A DNA stretch of 64,000 bases from an uncultured Algibacter sp. (GCF_947487575.1 NZ_CANKXG010000008.1:62001-126000), one strand, 5' to 3'. Shown: positions 16,161-26,966, counted from the first letter of the stretch. The notes: generated by a model from the letters alone, not told the origin. Program-made: numbers and translations.

Positions 16161-18233
16161 ATGAGGAGAATAATTACTTTACTTGTTATGTTATTTATGT
16201 CTATTAGTTTCTCGCAAACTAATGATATAGATAATCTTGCTTTGGAATTAGCTTTTCAAGATAAGGACTCATTAAAAATTGAGACCTCGTTAAAACTGAT
16301 TAAAGCACTTTATGAAATTAATGATTACGAAAGGGCGTTAGAGTACATCCTAAAAAGCGAAAAACTTTCAAACAATCTTAACTACAAAAAAGGAATTGCA
16401 GAAATTACGTACTACAAAGCTTTGATTTATGCACAAAAGAACGACTATATAAATGCTATAAGTGGGTACAATGAATCTAAAAAATTATTTAGCACATTAA
16501 AAGACACACTAAGTGTTGCAAAAGTTAATAACAGCATTGGTTTAATTGAAATAAACAGAGGTAACTACAACAAAGGTTTGCAATATTCTTTGGCCGCCAT
16601 AAAAGAACTTGAAAGTAGACATCTTTACAAAGAGTTAAATCTAGCCTATAGTAATTTAGCAAAAGCATATTATAATATTCAATTGTTTGAAAAAGCCATT
16701 CAGTTTTATGAAAAAGCACTAAATATTCAATTAAGTCTAAATGATACCAAAGGTAGTAACGAATCTCATAGTAAATTAGCCGAACTTTATTCTAACAAAA
16801 AAGAACACAGAAAAGCTATTGAATATTATGAAAAAGTTTTAGAGAGTAGTGAATCAAAAAATGATTCTGTTAGAGGAAAAGTACTTCCAAAACTAGGCGG
16901 TGAGTATTTAATGTTTAAAGACTACGATAAAGCAACAAAATATTTAATACTTGGTTATAATATCAATACCAGAACAAAAAACAATGCAGGATTATTATTA
17001 GCTTTAAATAATTTAGGCGATTTAAATTTACAACAAGGCCGTTTAAAAATTGCTGAAAAACAACTTTTAGAAGCTGGAAAAATAGCCAAAAACCTTAACA
17101 ATAAAACAGAACTTTTAAAGCATTATAAGTTAATGAAGGCTTTGGATTCAACTAATGGACGTTTTGACAAAGCATTTGAATGGCAACGTAAGTATTATCA
17201 GTTAAAAAATAATAGCCTTAATAAAAGTGAGTCTAAAATAAGCCATCTAACCAAAATACCCGATGACTTAGATTTAAACTCAAATTTTAAAGAACCTCAA
17301 GAAAAAAACATAGTAACTACTCAAACAGATTCTAAAAAAACACTTGAAACCAATAAGAGATTAAATAAATATAAATTAATTCTTTACGGCTTACTTGCTG
17401 CACTTATTGTTGTATCTGCATTATTAATTTTAGTTTATTTTAAACGAAATAGTAATATCAAATACACACAAGAGCTTGAAGAAAAAAACGTTAAAATTGA
17501 ATTACAAAATGAATCGTTTTCTGAGCAAACTAAACATCTAGAAAACGTAAACAACGTAAAGGATAAATTGTTTTCAATTGTTTCTCATGATTTAAAAGAT
17601 TCGCTCTCATCTATTAATGGTTTTATAGATTTACTAAAAGATGGTTCTTTATCTAGAGAAGAATTCGATAATTTAATTCCAGAGTTAAGCGAAAATGCTA
17701 ATAATGCATCATTATTACTTTTCAATTTACTTAACTGGTCTAAATCTCAAATGCAATCGCTAGAACCAAAACCTAGTTTATTTGATATCCAAGAGGTTTT
17801 TGAAACTAAATTGAAGCTTATTGATCAGCGCATGGAAAGCAAAGGCATCGAATTAATTGATCATTCCCTACGTGATTTTGCATATGCTGACAGAAGTATG
17901 TTCGAAATTGTTGTACAAAATCTACTTGCTAATGCTCTTAAATTTTGTAAAAACGGTGACACAATTACCGTTTCAAACCATATAAGTAATGGAACTTGTA
18001 TTGTTAGTATCGCAGATACTGGAATAGGCATTTCAAAAGAAAATATTGGTAAGTTATTTAATAATAGTTCTTTCACTACTATGGGAACAGATAATGAAAA
18101 AGGTACTGGTTTAGGACTTTCTATCTGTAAAGAGCTGGTAGAATTAAATAATGGAAAAATTTGGGTAGAAAGTACTAAAGGCCAAGGAAGTACATTTTAT
18201 GTACAATTGCCTAAGTCTAGACCATCATCTTAA
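16161..18233 (+). CDS. TPR-containing sensor histidine kinase
   Basis: A 690-aa membrane kinase. A signal peptide (1-19) precedes about seven tetratricopeptide repeats (about 25-345), for example LAKAYYNIQLFEKAIQFYEKAL. A basic linker and one membrane span follow (about 406-428), then a coiled coil. The HisKA domain has the phospho-acceptor FSIVSHDLKDSLSSING (His476). The HATPase domain has the N box NLLANALKFC, G1 ADTGIGIS, G2 GTGLGLSICKEL and a GQGSTFYVQLP end. It presumably senses a periplasmic signal through the TPRs and phosphorylates a response regulator. None is encoded next to it, so its partner is elsewhere. It follows the divergent argS after a long intergenic region and has no clear terminator. 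Confidence 0.93.
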   Translation: MRRIITLLVMLFMSISFSQTNDIDNLALELAFQDKDSLKIETSLKLIKALYEINDYERALEYILKSEKLSNNLNYKKGIAEITYYKALIYAQKNDYINAISGYNESKKLFSTLKDTLSVAKVNNSIGLIEINRGNYNKGLQYSLAAIKELESRHLYKELNLAYSNLAKAYYNIQLFEKAIQFYEKALNIQLSLNDTKGSNESHSKLAELYSNKKEHRKAIEYYEKVLESSESKNDSVRGKVLPKLGGEYLMFKDYDKATKYLILGYNINTRTKNNAGLLLALNNLGDLNLQQGRLKIAEKQLLEAGKIAKNLNNKTELLKHYKLMKALDSTNGRFDKAFEWQRKYYQLKNNSLNKSESKISHLTKIPDDLDLNSNFKEPQEKNIVTTQTDSKKTLETNKRLNKYKLILYGLLAALIVVSALLILVYFKRNSNIKYTQELEEKNVKIELQNESFSEQTKHLENVNNVKDKLFSIVSHDLKDSLSSINGFIDLLKDGSLSREEFDNLIPELSENANNASLLLFNLLNWSKSQMQSLEPKPSLFDIQEVFETKLKLIDQRMESKGIELIDHSLRDFAYADRSMFEIVVQNLLANALKFCKNGDTITVSNHISNGTCIVSIADTGIGISKENIGKLFNNSSFTTMGTDNEKGTGLGLSICKELVELNNGKIWVESTKGQGSTFYVQLPKSRPSS

Positions 18234-18254
18234 AAGTATAAAAAAAAATTATGG

Positions 18255-18298
18255 CTTGGTTCGGAGCTACCACAAGAGTCGGGCTTAGGCTTTTCTAG
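18255..18298 (+). repeat. Highly degenerate fragment of the GGGCGTTACC dispersed repeat
   Basis: GGAGCTACCACAAGAGTCGG followed by GCTTAGGCTTTTCT resembles the first third of the dispersed repeat (GGGCGTTACCACAAAGGGTC in the copy at 3671-3774). The rest is not recognisable. It lies just after the sensor-kinase gene. Confidence 0.4.
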
Positions 18299-18448
18299 AT
18301 TGTATTTGAAGGGTTTATAGGTTACTCAATATCAATATCTCAATAAAAAATAACTGTGGCTTTTATTCATACTTTCTTATATTATTAATTAATTAATTAA
18401 TTAATATAAATGTTTCGCTGTAATAACTAACGCCGCCAATCAATAAAA

Positions 18449-19384
18449 TTACTGTTTAGGCAAAAACACCTCAGCCATCATACAACGCGCACTACCTCCA
18501 CCACAAGTTTCAATAGTATCTAAAGAACTTGATACTATTTTTGTATGCTTTTCCAAAGAATTTATTTGAGAGTCAGTAAGAATATCATACGCCGCTTGGC
18601 TCATAATTATGTAACGTTCATCATTTTTACCTTTAACTTGAAGCATATTACCAGCAAAACTATTAACCTGTGTCTCAGTAATATCAATAATAGCCCTACC
18701 ATCTTCTTTAAGATGTTTAACGACCTGTTTCCGTTCTTTTTTATCATCAATACTACTCAAACAAATTACAACAAAAGTCTCGCCAATACACATCATAACG
18801 TTAGTATGATAAATCGCCTTTCTTTCTCCGTTTACAGTTTGATTTGAAGTAAATATCACTGGCGTATATTCAAAATCTTCACAAAACTCAATAAACAAAT
18901 CTTCATCAGCACGAGGTGACAAAGCACAATACGCTTTTCTATTTATACGATCTAATACAATGCTACCAGTACCTTCTAAAAAAACTTGTTCTTCCTCTGC
19001 ACTTGTATAATCAACAATATTATTAATTATAAATCCTTTTTCTTCTAAAGTTTCTAGAATATCTTCACGACGCTCTAAACGTCTATTTTTAGCAAACATG
19101 GGGTATAAACCCACATCTCCATTTTCATGAAAAGACACCCAATTATTAGGAAAAATAGAATCTGGTGTATCCGTTTCTTTTGTATCGTTAACAATAACTA
19201 CATTCACGCCAATACTCTTAAGTTTATTAACATAATCATCAAACTCTCGCTGCGCTTTGACATTTATAGTTTCAGGTAAAACACCATCAATACTTTCTTG
19301 ATAGTAATTATTAACAGCTGTTTGCTCGTTCATCCTGAAATTCACCGGACGAATCATTAAAATAGTATTTGTTGTTTGTTGCAT
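18449..19384 (-). CDS. ctlX: CtlX-type citrulline hydrolase, amidinotransferase superfamily
   Basis: The 311-aa protein belongs to the guanidino-group-modifying superfamily and matches the CtlX type, which hydrolyses citrulline to ornithine. It begins TNTILMIRPVNFRMNEQTAVNNYYQ, the family signature. PDSIFPNNWVSFH follows at about residue 70, and the probable catalytic cysteine is in CGGGSARCMMAEVF (Cys301). It starts 6 bp after an arginine deiminase-like gene, so the two are probably one transcript. The assignment of substrate is by family resemblance; arginine deiminase-related activity is the alternative. Confidence 0.8.
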   Translation of the reverse strand: MQQTTNTILMIRPVNFRMNEQTAVNNYYQESIDGVLPETINVKAQREFDDYVNKLKSIGVNVVIVNDTKETDTPDSIFPNNWVSFHENGDVGLYPMFAKNRRLERREDILETLEEKGFIINNIVDYTSAEEEQVFLEGTGSIVLDRINRKAYCALSPRADEDLFIEFCEDFEYTPVIFTSNQTVNGERKAIYHTNVMMCIGETFVVICLSSIDDKKERKQVVKHLKEDGRAIIDITETQVNSFAGNMLQVKGKNDERYIIMSQAAYDILTDSQINSLEKHTKIVSSSLDTIETCGGGSARCMMAEVFLPKQ

Positions 19385-19390
19385 CTTAAA

Positions 19391-20305
19391 TTAATCTCGA
19401 ATTAATGGCATTGTTGTACACCTTAATAAGCCTTCTTGCTTGCCAATTTCAGCATAAGGCACTTCTTCAACAATAAAATCTTGAGTTCTTAACCAATCAT
19501 TAAGTCTAGTAAAGTTTTGTTCTGAAATAATAATATCTTCCGAAATAGAAAATACATTACTACACATTTGGTACATTTCATCTTTAGTAATCTCAAAAAC
19601 GTTTTCTTTTCCGAAGAAATTAACTAACCATTCATATTCTCTTTCAACTAAAAATCCATTTTTATGAATAATAGCTTTCCCCTTTCCCAATGGATTAAAA
19701 CAGCAATCTAAATGCAACGCATTCTCTTTTGCATTAGTGTTCGATTTACGAAGTTCAAAAGATTTTACAATCTTATTTGGAAATAACTCTTGAATAGCAA
19801 TAACAGCGTCTATATTAGTTCTTGCTGTGATTAATTCAGAATAATCTCCTCCAGAATAGGTACCAATAAAAATATAGTCATTCCATGGCATAACATCACC
19901 TCCTTCAACATGGCAGGCTTCTGGTAAAATAATACGCTTATCTTTTGCAACTTGATTCCATATATAATCTATAGCCTCAACTTCTTCTTCTCTATGAGGT
20001 AGAATATTAGCTTCAATTAAAATATCATCAATTACAAAGGCTATGTCTCTTGCAAATATTTGATTACAGTCATTAATAACTTCAGGTCTGTAAACCTTAA
20101 CATCATATTTATCAAAAATTTTTGCAACGGCATCAAGCTCTTTAACCATATCACCTTCAGTAGGGTAAGTACCTGCTAAAATATGCTCAATACTCTTTGG
20201 ATCATAGCAATTTTCAACTTTTGGAATAGGCCCATTACTTTGTGCTGTACCTAAAACTACAGACCTAAGCCTTGAAGTTTCATTTTTTACATTTAATTTT
20301 AGCAT
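19391..20305 (-). CDS. Arginine deiminase / dimethylarginine dimethylaminohydrolase-like enzyme
   Basis: A 304-aa member of the guanidine-modifying superfamily. Visible active-site elements are FARDIAFVIDD (about residue 90), CHVEGGDVMPW (about 140), HLDCCFNPLG (about 205) and the C-terminal nucleophile GLLRCTTMPLIRD (Cys296). The family hydrolyses arginine or methylated arginine to citrulline. With ctlX next to it, a two-step arginine to citrulline to ornithine route is the simplest reading. Which guanidino substrate it uses cannot be told here. The adjacent gltA terminator at 20389-20415 suggests its own promoter. Confidence 0.82.
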   Translation of the reverse strand: MLKLNVKNETSRLRSVVLGTAQSNGPIPKVENCYDPKSIEHILAGTYPTEGDMVKELDAVAKIFDKYDVKVYRPEVINDCNQIFARDIAFVIDDILIEANILPHREEEVEAIDYIWNQVAKDKRIILPEACHVEGGDVMPWNDYIFIGTYSGGDYSELITARTNIDAVIAIQELFPNKIVKSFELRKSNTNAKENALHLDCCFNPLGKGKAIIHKNGFLVEREYEWLVNFFGKENVFEITKDEMYQMCSNVFSISEDIIISEQNFTRLNDWLRTQDFIVEEVPYAEIGKQEGLLRCTTMPLIRD

Positions 20306-20326
20306 TCAATATTCATATTATAATAT

Positions 20327-20334
20327 CAAAACTA
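20327..20334 (-). promoter_or_regulatory. -7-like element TAGTTTTG before the arginine deiminase-like gene
   Basis: TAGTTTTG matches TAnnTTTG 21 bp upstream of the ATG and downstream of the gltA terminator, a reasonable place for a promoter. No TTG is present at the right spacing. Confidence 0.35.
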
Positions 20335-20388
20335 ATAATTATCAACAATAAATTACATTATTCTCATAAAAATTGTCCTAAAAAAGAA

Positions 20389-20415
20389 AAGTTTCACGAA
20401 AAAATCGTGAAACTT
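20389..20415 (-). terminator. Rho-independent terminator of gltA
   Basis: AAGTTTCACGA pairs perfectly with TCGTGAAACTT across a five-base loop, followed by TTCTTTTTT on the minus strand, 30 bp past the gltA stop. Confidence 0.87.
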
Positions 20416-20444
20416 AAATATTATTCAAAAAAAAATAGATGTAT

Positions 20445-21731
20445 TTATCTTTTCGTGATAGGTACATATTTACGTTCAGGTTCTCCAATATAAACTTGTC
20501 TTGGCCTTCCAATTGGCTCTTTACGTAAACGCATTTCTCTCCATTGGGCAATCCAACCTGGTAAACGACCAATAGCAAACATTACTGTAAACATTTCAGT
20601 TGGAATTCCCATAGCTCTGTAGATAATACCAGAATAGAAGTCTACATTAGGATAAAGTTTTCTATCTACAAAATATTGATCTTCTAAGGCTTCCTTTTCT
20701 AAACCTTTTGCTATTTCTAAAATAGGATCTTCTACGCCTAAATCATGTAACACTTGATCTGCAGCTTTCTTTATAATTTTAGCACGTGGATCAAAATTCT
20801 TGTACACACGGTGTCCGAAGCCCATTAATCTAAAAGGGTCGCTTTTATCTTTTGCTTTAGCCATGTACTTTTTAGTATCTCCACCATCTTCTTGAATAGC
20901 TTGCAACATTTCTAAAACAGCTTGATTAGCACCTCCATGAAGTGGCCCCCATAAAGCAGAAATTCCTGCTGAAAGAGATGCAAATAAACCAGCATGTGAT
21001 GAACCGACAATTCTTACTGTAGATGTTGAACAATTTTGCTCATGATCTGCATGCAAGATTAATAGCTTATCTAAAGCATCAACTAAAACTGGGTTTTGAA
21101 CATAACAGCTATTTGGTCTTGAAAACATCATCTTTAAAAGGTTTTCAACGTATCCAAGTGAATTATCGCCGTAATCTAGAGGTTGCCCTTGTTTTTTACG
21201 CATGGTCCATGCTACTAATACAGGCATTTTACCTAATATTCTAACAACAGATTTATACATATCCTCTTCAGATTCAACATTTACTGAAGAAGGGTTAAAT
21301 GCTGTAAGCGCACTTGTTAAAGAAGAAATAACTCCCATTGGGTGTGCTGCTTTAGGAAAAGCATCTAAAATCTTCTTAATATCTTCGTCTACTGTTGATT
21401 CCGCTTTAATATCATCATGAAACTTATCATTCTGCTCTTTAGTTGGTAACTCACCAAAGATTAACAAGTATGCGACTTCTAAAAAATCAACTTTATCTGC
21501 TAAATCTTCAATTGAATAACCACGGTATCTTAAAATACCTTTTTCACCATCTAAAAACGTAATAGCGCTTTCACATGACCCTGTATTTTTATATCCGGGA
21601 TCTAAAGTAATAACACCCCCAGTAGAACTTCGCAGTTTTGAAATATCTATTGCAACTTCATTTTCTGTTCCTTCAAATAAAGGAAATTCATTTTTCTGAC
21701 CGTTAATTTCTATAGTTGCTGTTTTTGCCAT
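20445..21731 (-). CDS. gltA: Citrate synthase
   Basis: Citrate synthase condenses acetyl-CoA and oxaloacetate in the first step of the TCA cycle. The 428-aa length fits the hexameric, Gram-negative (type II) form. Active-site blocks are HADHEQNCSTSTVRIVG, GPLHGGANQAVLEML, MGFGHRVYKNFDPRA and a C-terminal FTVMFAIGRLPGWIAQWREM block followed by the substrate-binding Arg region. The N-terminal domain (ITLDPGYKNTGSCESAITFLDG, split) is also typical of type II. It is flanked by terminators on both sides, so it is a single-gene unit between eno and the arginine deiminase-like gene. Confidence 0.97.
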   Translation of the reverse strand: MAKTATIEINGQKNEFPLFEGTENEVAIDISKLRSSTGGVITLDPGYKNTGSCESAITFLDGEKGILRYRGYSIEDLADKVDFLEVAYLLIFGELPTKEQNDKFHDDIKAESTVDEDIKKILDAFPKAAHPMGVISSLTSALTAFNPSSVNVESEEDMYKSVVRILGKMPVLVAWTMRKKQGQPLDYGDNSLGYVENLLKMMFSRPNSCYVQNPVLVDALDKLLILHADHEQNCSTSTVRIVGSSHAGLFASLSAGISALWGPLHGGANQAVLEMLQAIQEDGGDTKKYMAKAKDKSDPFRLMGFGHRVYKNFDPRAKIIKKAADQVLHDLGVEDPILEIAKGLEKEALEDQYFVDRKLYPNVDFYSGIIYRAMGIPTEMFTVMFAIGRLPGWIAQWREMRLRKEPIGRPRQVYIGEPERKYVPITKR

Positions 21732-21853
21732 ACTTTTTAATGTGATTTTATGTTTCTTATGCGGAATGCTAAATTACGAAATCTACACCTTATTTTTAAA
21801 GATTATCCTAAATGATTTAATCAATTAACATATTGATAAAATTAACACCAAAT

Positions 21854-21887
21854 AAAAAAGCGATTATTAAAAAATAATCGCTTTTTT
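21854..21887 (-). terminator. Rho-independent terminator of eno
   Basis: AAAAAAGCGATTATT pairs with AATAATCGCTTTTTT around a four-base loop. The minus strand ends in six T residues, 20 bp after the eno stop. Confidence 0.88.
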
Positions 21888-21907
21888 AAAAAGTAATAAA
21901 CTAATAG

Positions 21908-23206
<1,299 letters not shown>

Positions 23207-23231
23207 TTATTTTAAATCTTTTTTATTATTT

Positions 23232-23239
23232 CAAATTTA
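23232..23239 (-). promoter_or_regulatory. -7-like element TAAATTTG of eno
   Basis: A perfect TAnnTTTG on the minus strand, 31 bp before the enolase ATG. A TTG -33 element was not found at 17-21 bp. Confidence 0.35.
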
Positions 23240-23312
23240 CGGCTTAATCTTGTTTTCTTTTAGATGTTTTTGCAGAATTTTACGAAAACACATCTATAAC
23301 GTTTTAGTAAAA

Positions 23313-23349
23313 ATAAGCCTTAAAAGAGCAAGCTATTTTTAAGGCTTAT
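23313..23349 (-). terminator. Rho-independent terminator of carA
   Basis: ATAAGCCTTAAAA pairs with TTTTAAGGCTTAT around an 11-base loop. It begins 6 bp past the carA stop and is followed by TTTTTAC on the minus strand. Confidence 0.82.
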
Positions 23350-23355
23350 AAAATA

Positions 23356-24459
23356 TTACCTCTTTAAATTTTCAATGAATTGATCGAAAAGATAAATTGA
23401 ATCATTTGGTCCTGGACTCGCTTCAGGATGGTATTGTACAGAAAATACATTCTTACTTTTCATGGCTAAACCAGCAACTGTATCATCATTTAAATGTACA
23501 TGTGTAATTACTAAATCTGGATTTGCTTCTGCTTCTTCTCTATTTACAGCAAAGCCATGATTTTGAGATGTAATTTCACCTTTACCTGTAAGCAAGTTTT
23601 TTACTGGGTGATTTATCCCTCTGTGTCCATTATGCATCTTATACGTTGAAACACCATTAGCTTGAGCAATTACTTGATGCCCTAAACAAATTCCAAATAA
23701 TGGTAAATCTCTTTTTATAATTTCTTTTGCAACTTGTTGCGCTTCTACTAAAGGTTCTGGATCTCCAGGTCCATTAGATAAAAAGTATCCATCTGGTTTA
23801 AAAGCTTCTAAGTCTTCAAACTTAGAGTTGTATGGAAACACTTTTATGTAAGCATCTCTACTTGCTATATTTCTTAAAATATTCTTTTTAATTCCGATAT
23901 CTAAAGCTGCAACTTTATAAGTCGCATTTTCATCACCAAAATAGTAAGGCTCTTTAGTTGATACTTTTGAAGCCAACTCTAAACCTTCCATATTAGGCAC
24001 TTTTGCTAATTGTTTTTTTAAGCCTTCTATATTATCAACCTCTGTTGAAATAACAGCATTCATTGCTCCATGATCTCTGATGTAGCTCACTAAAGCCCTT
24101 GTATCAACATCTGATATTGCTAATAAGTTATTCTTATCAAGAAAATCTTCTAGTGACCCATCAGCATCTTCTCTAGAGTACTCATAGCTGAAGTTTTTTA
24201 CAATCAAACCTGCTATCTTAATAGAATCAGATTCAACTTCATTATCATTAACTCCATAGTTACCAATATGTGCATTGGTAGCTACCATAAGTTGTCCGTA
24301 ATACGAAGGGTCTGTAAAAATTTCTTGGTAGCCAGTCATACCTGTATTAAAACACACTTCTCCAAATGAGGTTCCTTGCTTATTACCAACTGCTTTACCG
24401 TAAAAAATAGTACCATCTGCTAGAAGAATGATGGCCTTTTGTCTTTTTTGATATTTCAT
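23356..24459 (-). CDS. carA: Carbamoyl-phosphate synthase small (glutamine amidotransferase) subunit
   Basis: CarA hydrolyses glutamine and channels ammonia to CarB for carbamoyl phosphate, which feeds arginine and pyrimidine synthesis. The N-terminal CPSase domain contains ADGTIFYGKAVG and FNTGMTGYQEIFTDPSY. The class-I amidotransferase domain follows, with the nucleophile in LFGICLGHQVIA (about Cys257) and the catalytic His/Glu in VQYHPEASPGPNDS. Length 367 aa is normal. carB is not next to it: eno lies downstream past a strong terminator, so the two subunits are encoded separately. It follows rplQ across a terminator. Confidence 0.96.
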   Translation of the reverse strand: MKYQKRQKAIILLADGTIFYGKAVGNKQGTSFGEVCFNTGMTGYQEIFTDPSYYGQLMVATNAHIGNYGVNDNEVESDSIKIAGLIVKNFSYEYSREDADGSLEDFLDKNNLLAISDVDTRALVSYIRDHGAMNAVISTEVDNIEGLKKQLAKVPNMEGLELASKVSTKEPYYFGDENATYKVAALDIGIKKNILRNIASRDAYIKVFPYNSKFEDLEAFKPDGYFLSNGPGDPEPLVEAQQVAKEIIKRDLPLFGICLGHQVIAQANGVSTYKMHNGHRGINHPVKNLLTGKGEITSQNHGFAVNREEAEANPDLVITHVHLNDDTVAGLAMKSKNVFSVQYHPEASPGPNDSIYLFDQFIENLKR

Positions 24460-24493
24460 GTTTCGTTTAAAAAGTTTTGCAAAATTGCATAAA

Positions 24494-24526
24494 AAAAAGG
24501 ATAAACTAAAATAGTTTATCCTTTTT
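24494..24526 (-). terminator. Rho-independent terminator at the end of the ribosomal supercluster
   Basis: AAAAAGGATAAACT pairs perfectly with AGTTTATCCTTTTT around a five-base loop. Eight consecutive T residues in total follow the stem on the minus strand. It lies 22 bp past the rplQ stop. Confidence 0.9.
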
Positions 24527-24547
24527 ATATTAAATGCTTATTAACAT

Positions 24548-25018
24548 TTATTCTTCTTCGTTTGATGCTTGAGTTGCAACTGGAGGAGTAGCTGGTTTTG
24601 AACCACCTCTTTTACTTCTTCTAGTTGTTTTCTTCTCTTTCTTACCAGCATTATAGATTTCGTTATAATCAACAAGTTCTATCATTGCCATATCAGCATT
24701 ATCACCTAAACGATTTCCTAGTTTTATAATTCTAGTATAACCTCCTGGTCTATCTGCTATTTTAGCCGCAACATCTCTAAACAACTCAGCTACAGCATCT
24801 TTTTGTCTAAGATTAGCCATTACAATACGCCTGTTGTGAGTTGTATCTACCTTTGATTTGGTAATCATTGGTTCTACAAATTGTTTTAAAGCTTTTGCTT
24901 TTGCAACAGTTGTATTAATACGCTTGTGCTCAATTAAAGAACAAGCCATATTTGCTAACATTGCTTTTCGGTGTGCAGTTTGTCTACCTAAGTGGTTTAC
25001 TTTTTTTCCGTGTCTCAT
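24548..25018 (-). CDS. rplQ: 50S ribosomal protein L17
   Basis: L17 lines the peptide exit-tunnel end of the large subunit. The N-terminal 115 residues match the family, starting [21 protein letters not shown]. Bacteroidota L17 carries a C-terminal extension, and here the last 40 residues are a Lys/Arg-rich and then Ala/Thr/Glu tail. It is the last gene of the cluster, 59 bp after rpoA, and ends in a strong terminator. Confidence 0.97.
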   Translation of the reverse strand: MRHGKKVNHLGRQTAHRKAMLANMACSLIEHKRINTTVAKAKALKQFVEPMITKSKVDTTHNRRIVMANLRQKDAVAELFRDVAAKIADRPGGYTRIIKLGNRLGDNADMAMIELVDYNEIYNAGKKEKKTTRRSKRGGSKPATPPVATQASNEEE

Positions 25019-25077
25019 GACATTTGTTTTATCATCTTGCTACCAAACTCGTGATTCGAGGAGCAAAATATGATTAA

Positions 25078-26070
25078 TTAATCTTTATCTAATTTATATT
25101 TGCTTAAATCCATTCCAAAATTTAATCCTTTAACATTTACAAGCTCTTCAAGCTCTGTTAAAGACTTCTTACCGAAGTTTCTAAATTTCATTAAGTCATT
25201 TTTATTGAATGATACTAAGTCTCCTAAAGTATCAACTTCTGCAGCTTTTAAACAATTAAGTGCACGTACAGATAAATCCATATCGATTAACTTCGTTTTA
25301 AGCAACTGACGCATGTGAAGTGATTCTTCATCATAAGTTTCAGTTTGTGCAATTTCATCAGCTTCCAAAGTGATACGCTCATCTGAGAATAACATGAAGT
25401 GGTGAATTAATGTTTTAGCACCTTCAGTTAAGGCATCTTGTGGTGTTATGGAACCATCAGTGATGATTTCAAAAACTAATTTCTCATAATCAGTTTTTTG
25501 CTCTACACGATAGTTTTCTATACTATACTTAACATTTTTGATTGGAGTATAAATTGAATCCGTAAATATAGTTCCTATTGGAGCTGAAGCTTTTTTATTT
25601 TCTTCAGCAGGAACATACCCTCTACCCTTTTCAATTGTGATTTCCATGTTAAAATTAACTTTAGGATCTAAGTTACAAATAACTAATTCTGTATTTAACA
25701 CTTGGAATCCTGAAATAAACTTTTGAAAATCTCCAGCTGTAATTCTGTCTTGTCCAGAAATTGAAATAGAAATTGATTCATTATCTATATCTTCAATTTG
25801 TCTTTTAAAACGAACTTGCTTTAAGTTTAAGATGATTTCTGTTACATCTTCAACTACACCAGCAATTGCTGAGAATTCGTGATCTACTCCTTCAATTCTA
25901 ACAGAAGTAATTGCAAATCCTTCTAATGAAGATAATAAAACTCTTCTTAGCGCATTACCTACTGTTAGTCCGTAACCAGGCTCTAGTGGTCTGAATTCGA
26001 ATTTGCCTTCGAAATCAGTAGAATCAATCATGATTACTTTGTCTGGTTTTTGAAAATTAAATACTGCCAT
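25078..26070 (-). CDS. rpoA: DNA-directed RNA polymerase subunit alpha
   Basis: The 330-aa alpha subunit nucleates polymerase assembly and contacts UP elements and activators. The N-terminal dimerisation domain (about 1-230) shows [27 protein letters not shown] linker leads to the C-terminal domain (about 250-325) with [19 protein letters not shown] and the helix-hairpin-helix motif [16 protein letters not shown]. It lies between rpsD (95 bp upstream) and rplQ, the usual alpha-operon order. Confidence 0.98.
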   Translation of the reverse strand: MAVFNFQKPDKVIMIDSTDFEGKFEFRPLEPGYGLTVGNALRRVLLSSLEGFAITSVRIEGVDHEFSAIAGVVEDVTEIILNLKQVRFKRQIEDIDNESISISISGQDRITAGDFQKFISGFQVLNTELVICNLDPKVNFNMEITIEKGRGYVPAEENKKASAPIGTIFTDSIYTPIKNVKYSIENYRVEQKTDYEKLVFEIITDGSITPQDALTEGAKTLIHHFMLFSDERITLEADEIAQTETYDEESLHMRQLLKTKLIDMDLSVRALNCLKAAEVDTLGDLVSFNKNDLMKFRNFGKKSLTELEELVNVKGLNFGMDLSKYKLDKD

Positions 26071-26165
26071 ATATTTCTTCGTTTTAATTGTTATTTAGTT
26101 GCGCGATTTATAAGTTTGAAGAAGACTAATAAATCCTTTGGCTAAATACCAATATGATTAATTTA

Positions 26166-26771
26166 TTATTTAGAGTATAATTCTACGATAAACTGTTCGT
26201 TTATGTTTTCCGGTATTTGAATTCTAGCAGGAACAGAAACATAAGTTCCTTGTTTCGTATCATCATTCCAAGTAATCCACTCATAAACGTTACTAGAATT
26301 TGAAAGTGATCTTTCAATAGCTTCAAGTGATTTTGATTTTTCTCTTACAGCAACAACATCTCCAGCTTTCAAAGAGTACGAAGGAATATTTACTAATTCC
26401 CCATTTACAGTAATGTGTCTGTGAGATACTAATTGTCTTGCACCACTTCTAGTTGGAGCAACACCCATTCTAAATACAACATTATCTAATCTAGATTCAC
26501 AAAGTTGTAAAAGAACTTCACCAGTAATACCTTGTGCAGCTCTAGCTTTTTTAAACAATCCTCTAAATTGACGCTCTAAGATACCGTAAGTATACTTAGC
26601 TTTTTGCTTCTCTTGTAATTGAATTGCGTATTCAGATTTTTTTCCACGACGACGTGCGTTTCCGTGTTGCCCTGGAGGGTAATTTCTTTTTTCGAATGAT
26701 TTATCATCTCCGAAGATAGCTTCGCCAAATTTACGAGCTATTTTAGTTTTAGGACCAGTATATCTTGCCAT
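26166..26771 (-). CDS. rpsD: 30S ribosomal protein S4
   Basis: S4 nucleates 16S rRNA 5'-domain assembly and in many bacteria represses its own operon. The 201-aa protein begins [20 protein letters not shown], followed by [20 protein letters not shown]. The S4 RNA-binding domain has the [27 protein letters not shown] block. It is separated from rpsK by 195 bp containing a terminator-like hairpin and a -7-like element, so rpsD-rpoA-rplQ may form a partly independent unit. Confidence 0.98.
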   Translation of the reverse strand: MARYTGPKTKIARKFGEAIFGDDKSFEKRNYPPGQHGNARRRGKKSEYAIQLQEKQKAKYTYGILERQFRGLFKKARAAQGITGEVLLQLCESRLDNVVFRMGVAPTRSGARQLVSHRHITVNGELVNIPSYSLKAGDVVAVREKSKSLEAIERSLSNSSNVYEWITWNDDTKQGTYVSVPARIQIPENINEQFIVELYSK

Positions 26772-26875
26772 TTTAAAATTTGTTTTGAGAGTGATTATGA
26801 ATTAAGGTCTTAATCTTATCCTTCGATAATCGTTGATCTCTCGTTAATACTTGTTAATTATTTTTTTTCAGTCTG

Positions 26876-26883
26876 CAAATTTA
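26876..26883 (-). promoter_or_regulatory. -7-like element TAAATTTG upstream of rpsD
   Basis: TAAATTTG matches TAnnTTTG just downstream of the hairpin at 26887-26929 and about 105 bp before rpsD. No TTG is at the proper spacing, and the upstream bases are the hairpin itself. It is a possible internal promoter only. Confidence 0.3.
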
Positions 26884-26886
26884 TGC

Positions 26887-26929
26887 AAAAAATTAATACC
26901 ATCTGAGTTTCAGATGATATTAATTTTTT
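26887..26929 (-). terminator. Terminator-like hairpin between rpsK and rpsD
   Basis: AAAAAATTAATA and TATTAATTTTTT pair as the lower stem. A two-base mismatch follows, then ATCTGA pairs with TCAGAT at the top. The minus strand ends in TTTTTT, so it fits a rho-independent terminator or attenuator in mid-cluster, 37 bp past the rpsK stop. Confidence 0.65.
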
Positions 26930-26966
26930 ACTTTGCTTTGTTTAATTCAGGTTAATTAAAACGTGA

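Noticed and set aside
16525-16719. Antisense frame within the TPR region of the sensor kinase, and similar antisense frames over argS, gltA, secY, fusA and the M36 gene
   Set aside because: Each is a shadow of a well supported gene on the other strand and has no features of its own.
18362-18420. ATTAATTAATTAATTAAT run as a promoter or operator
   Set aside because: It is low-complexity AT sequence next to a degenerate repeat; no promoter consensus.
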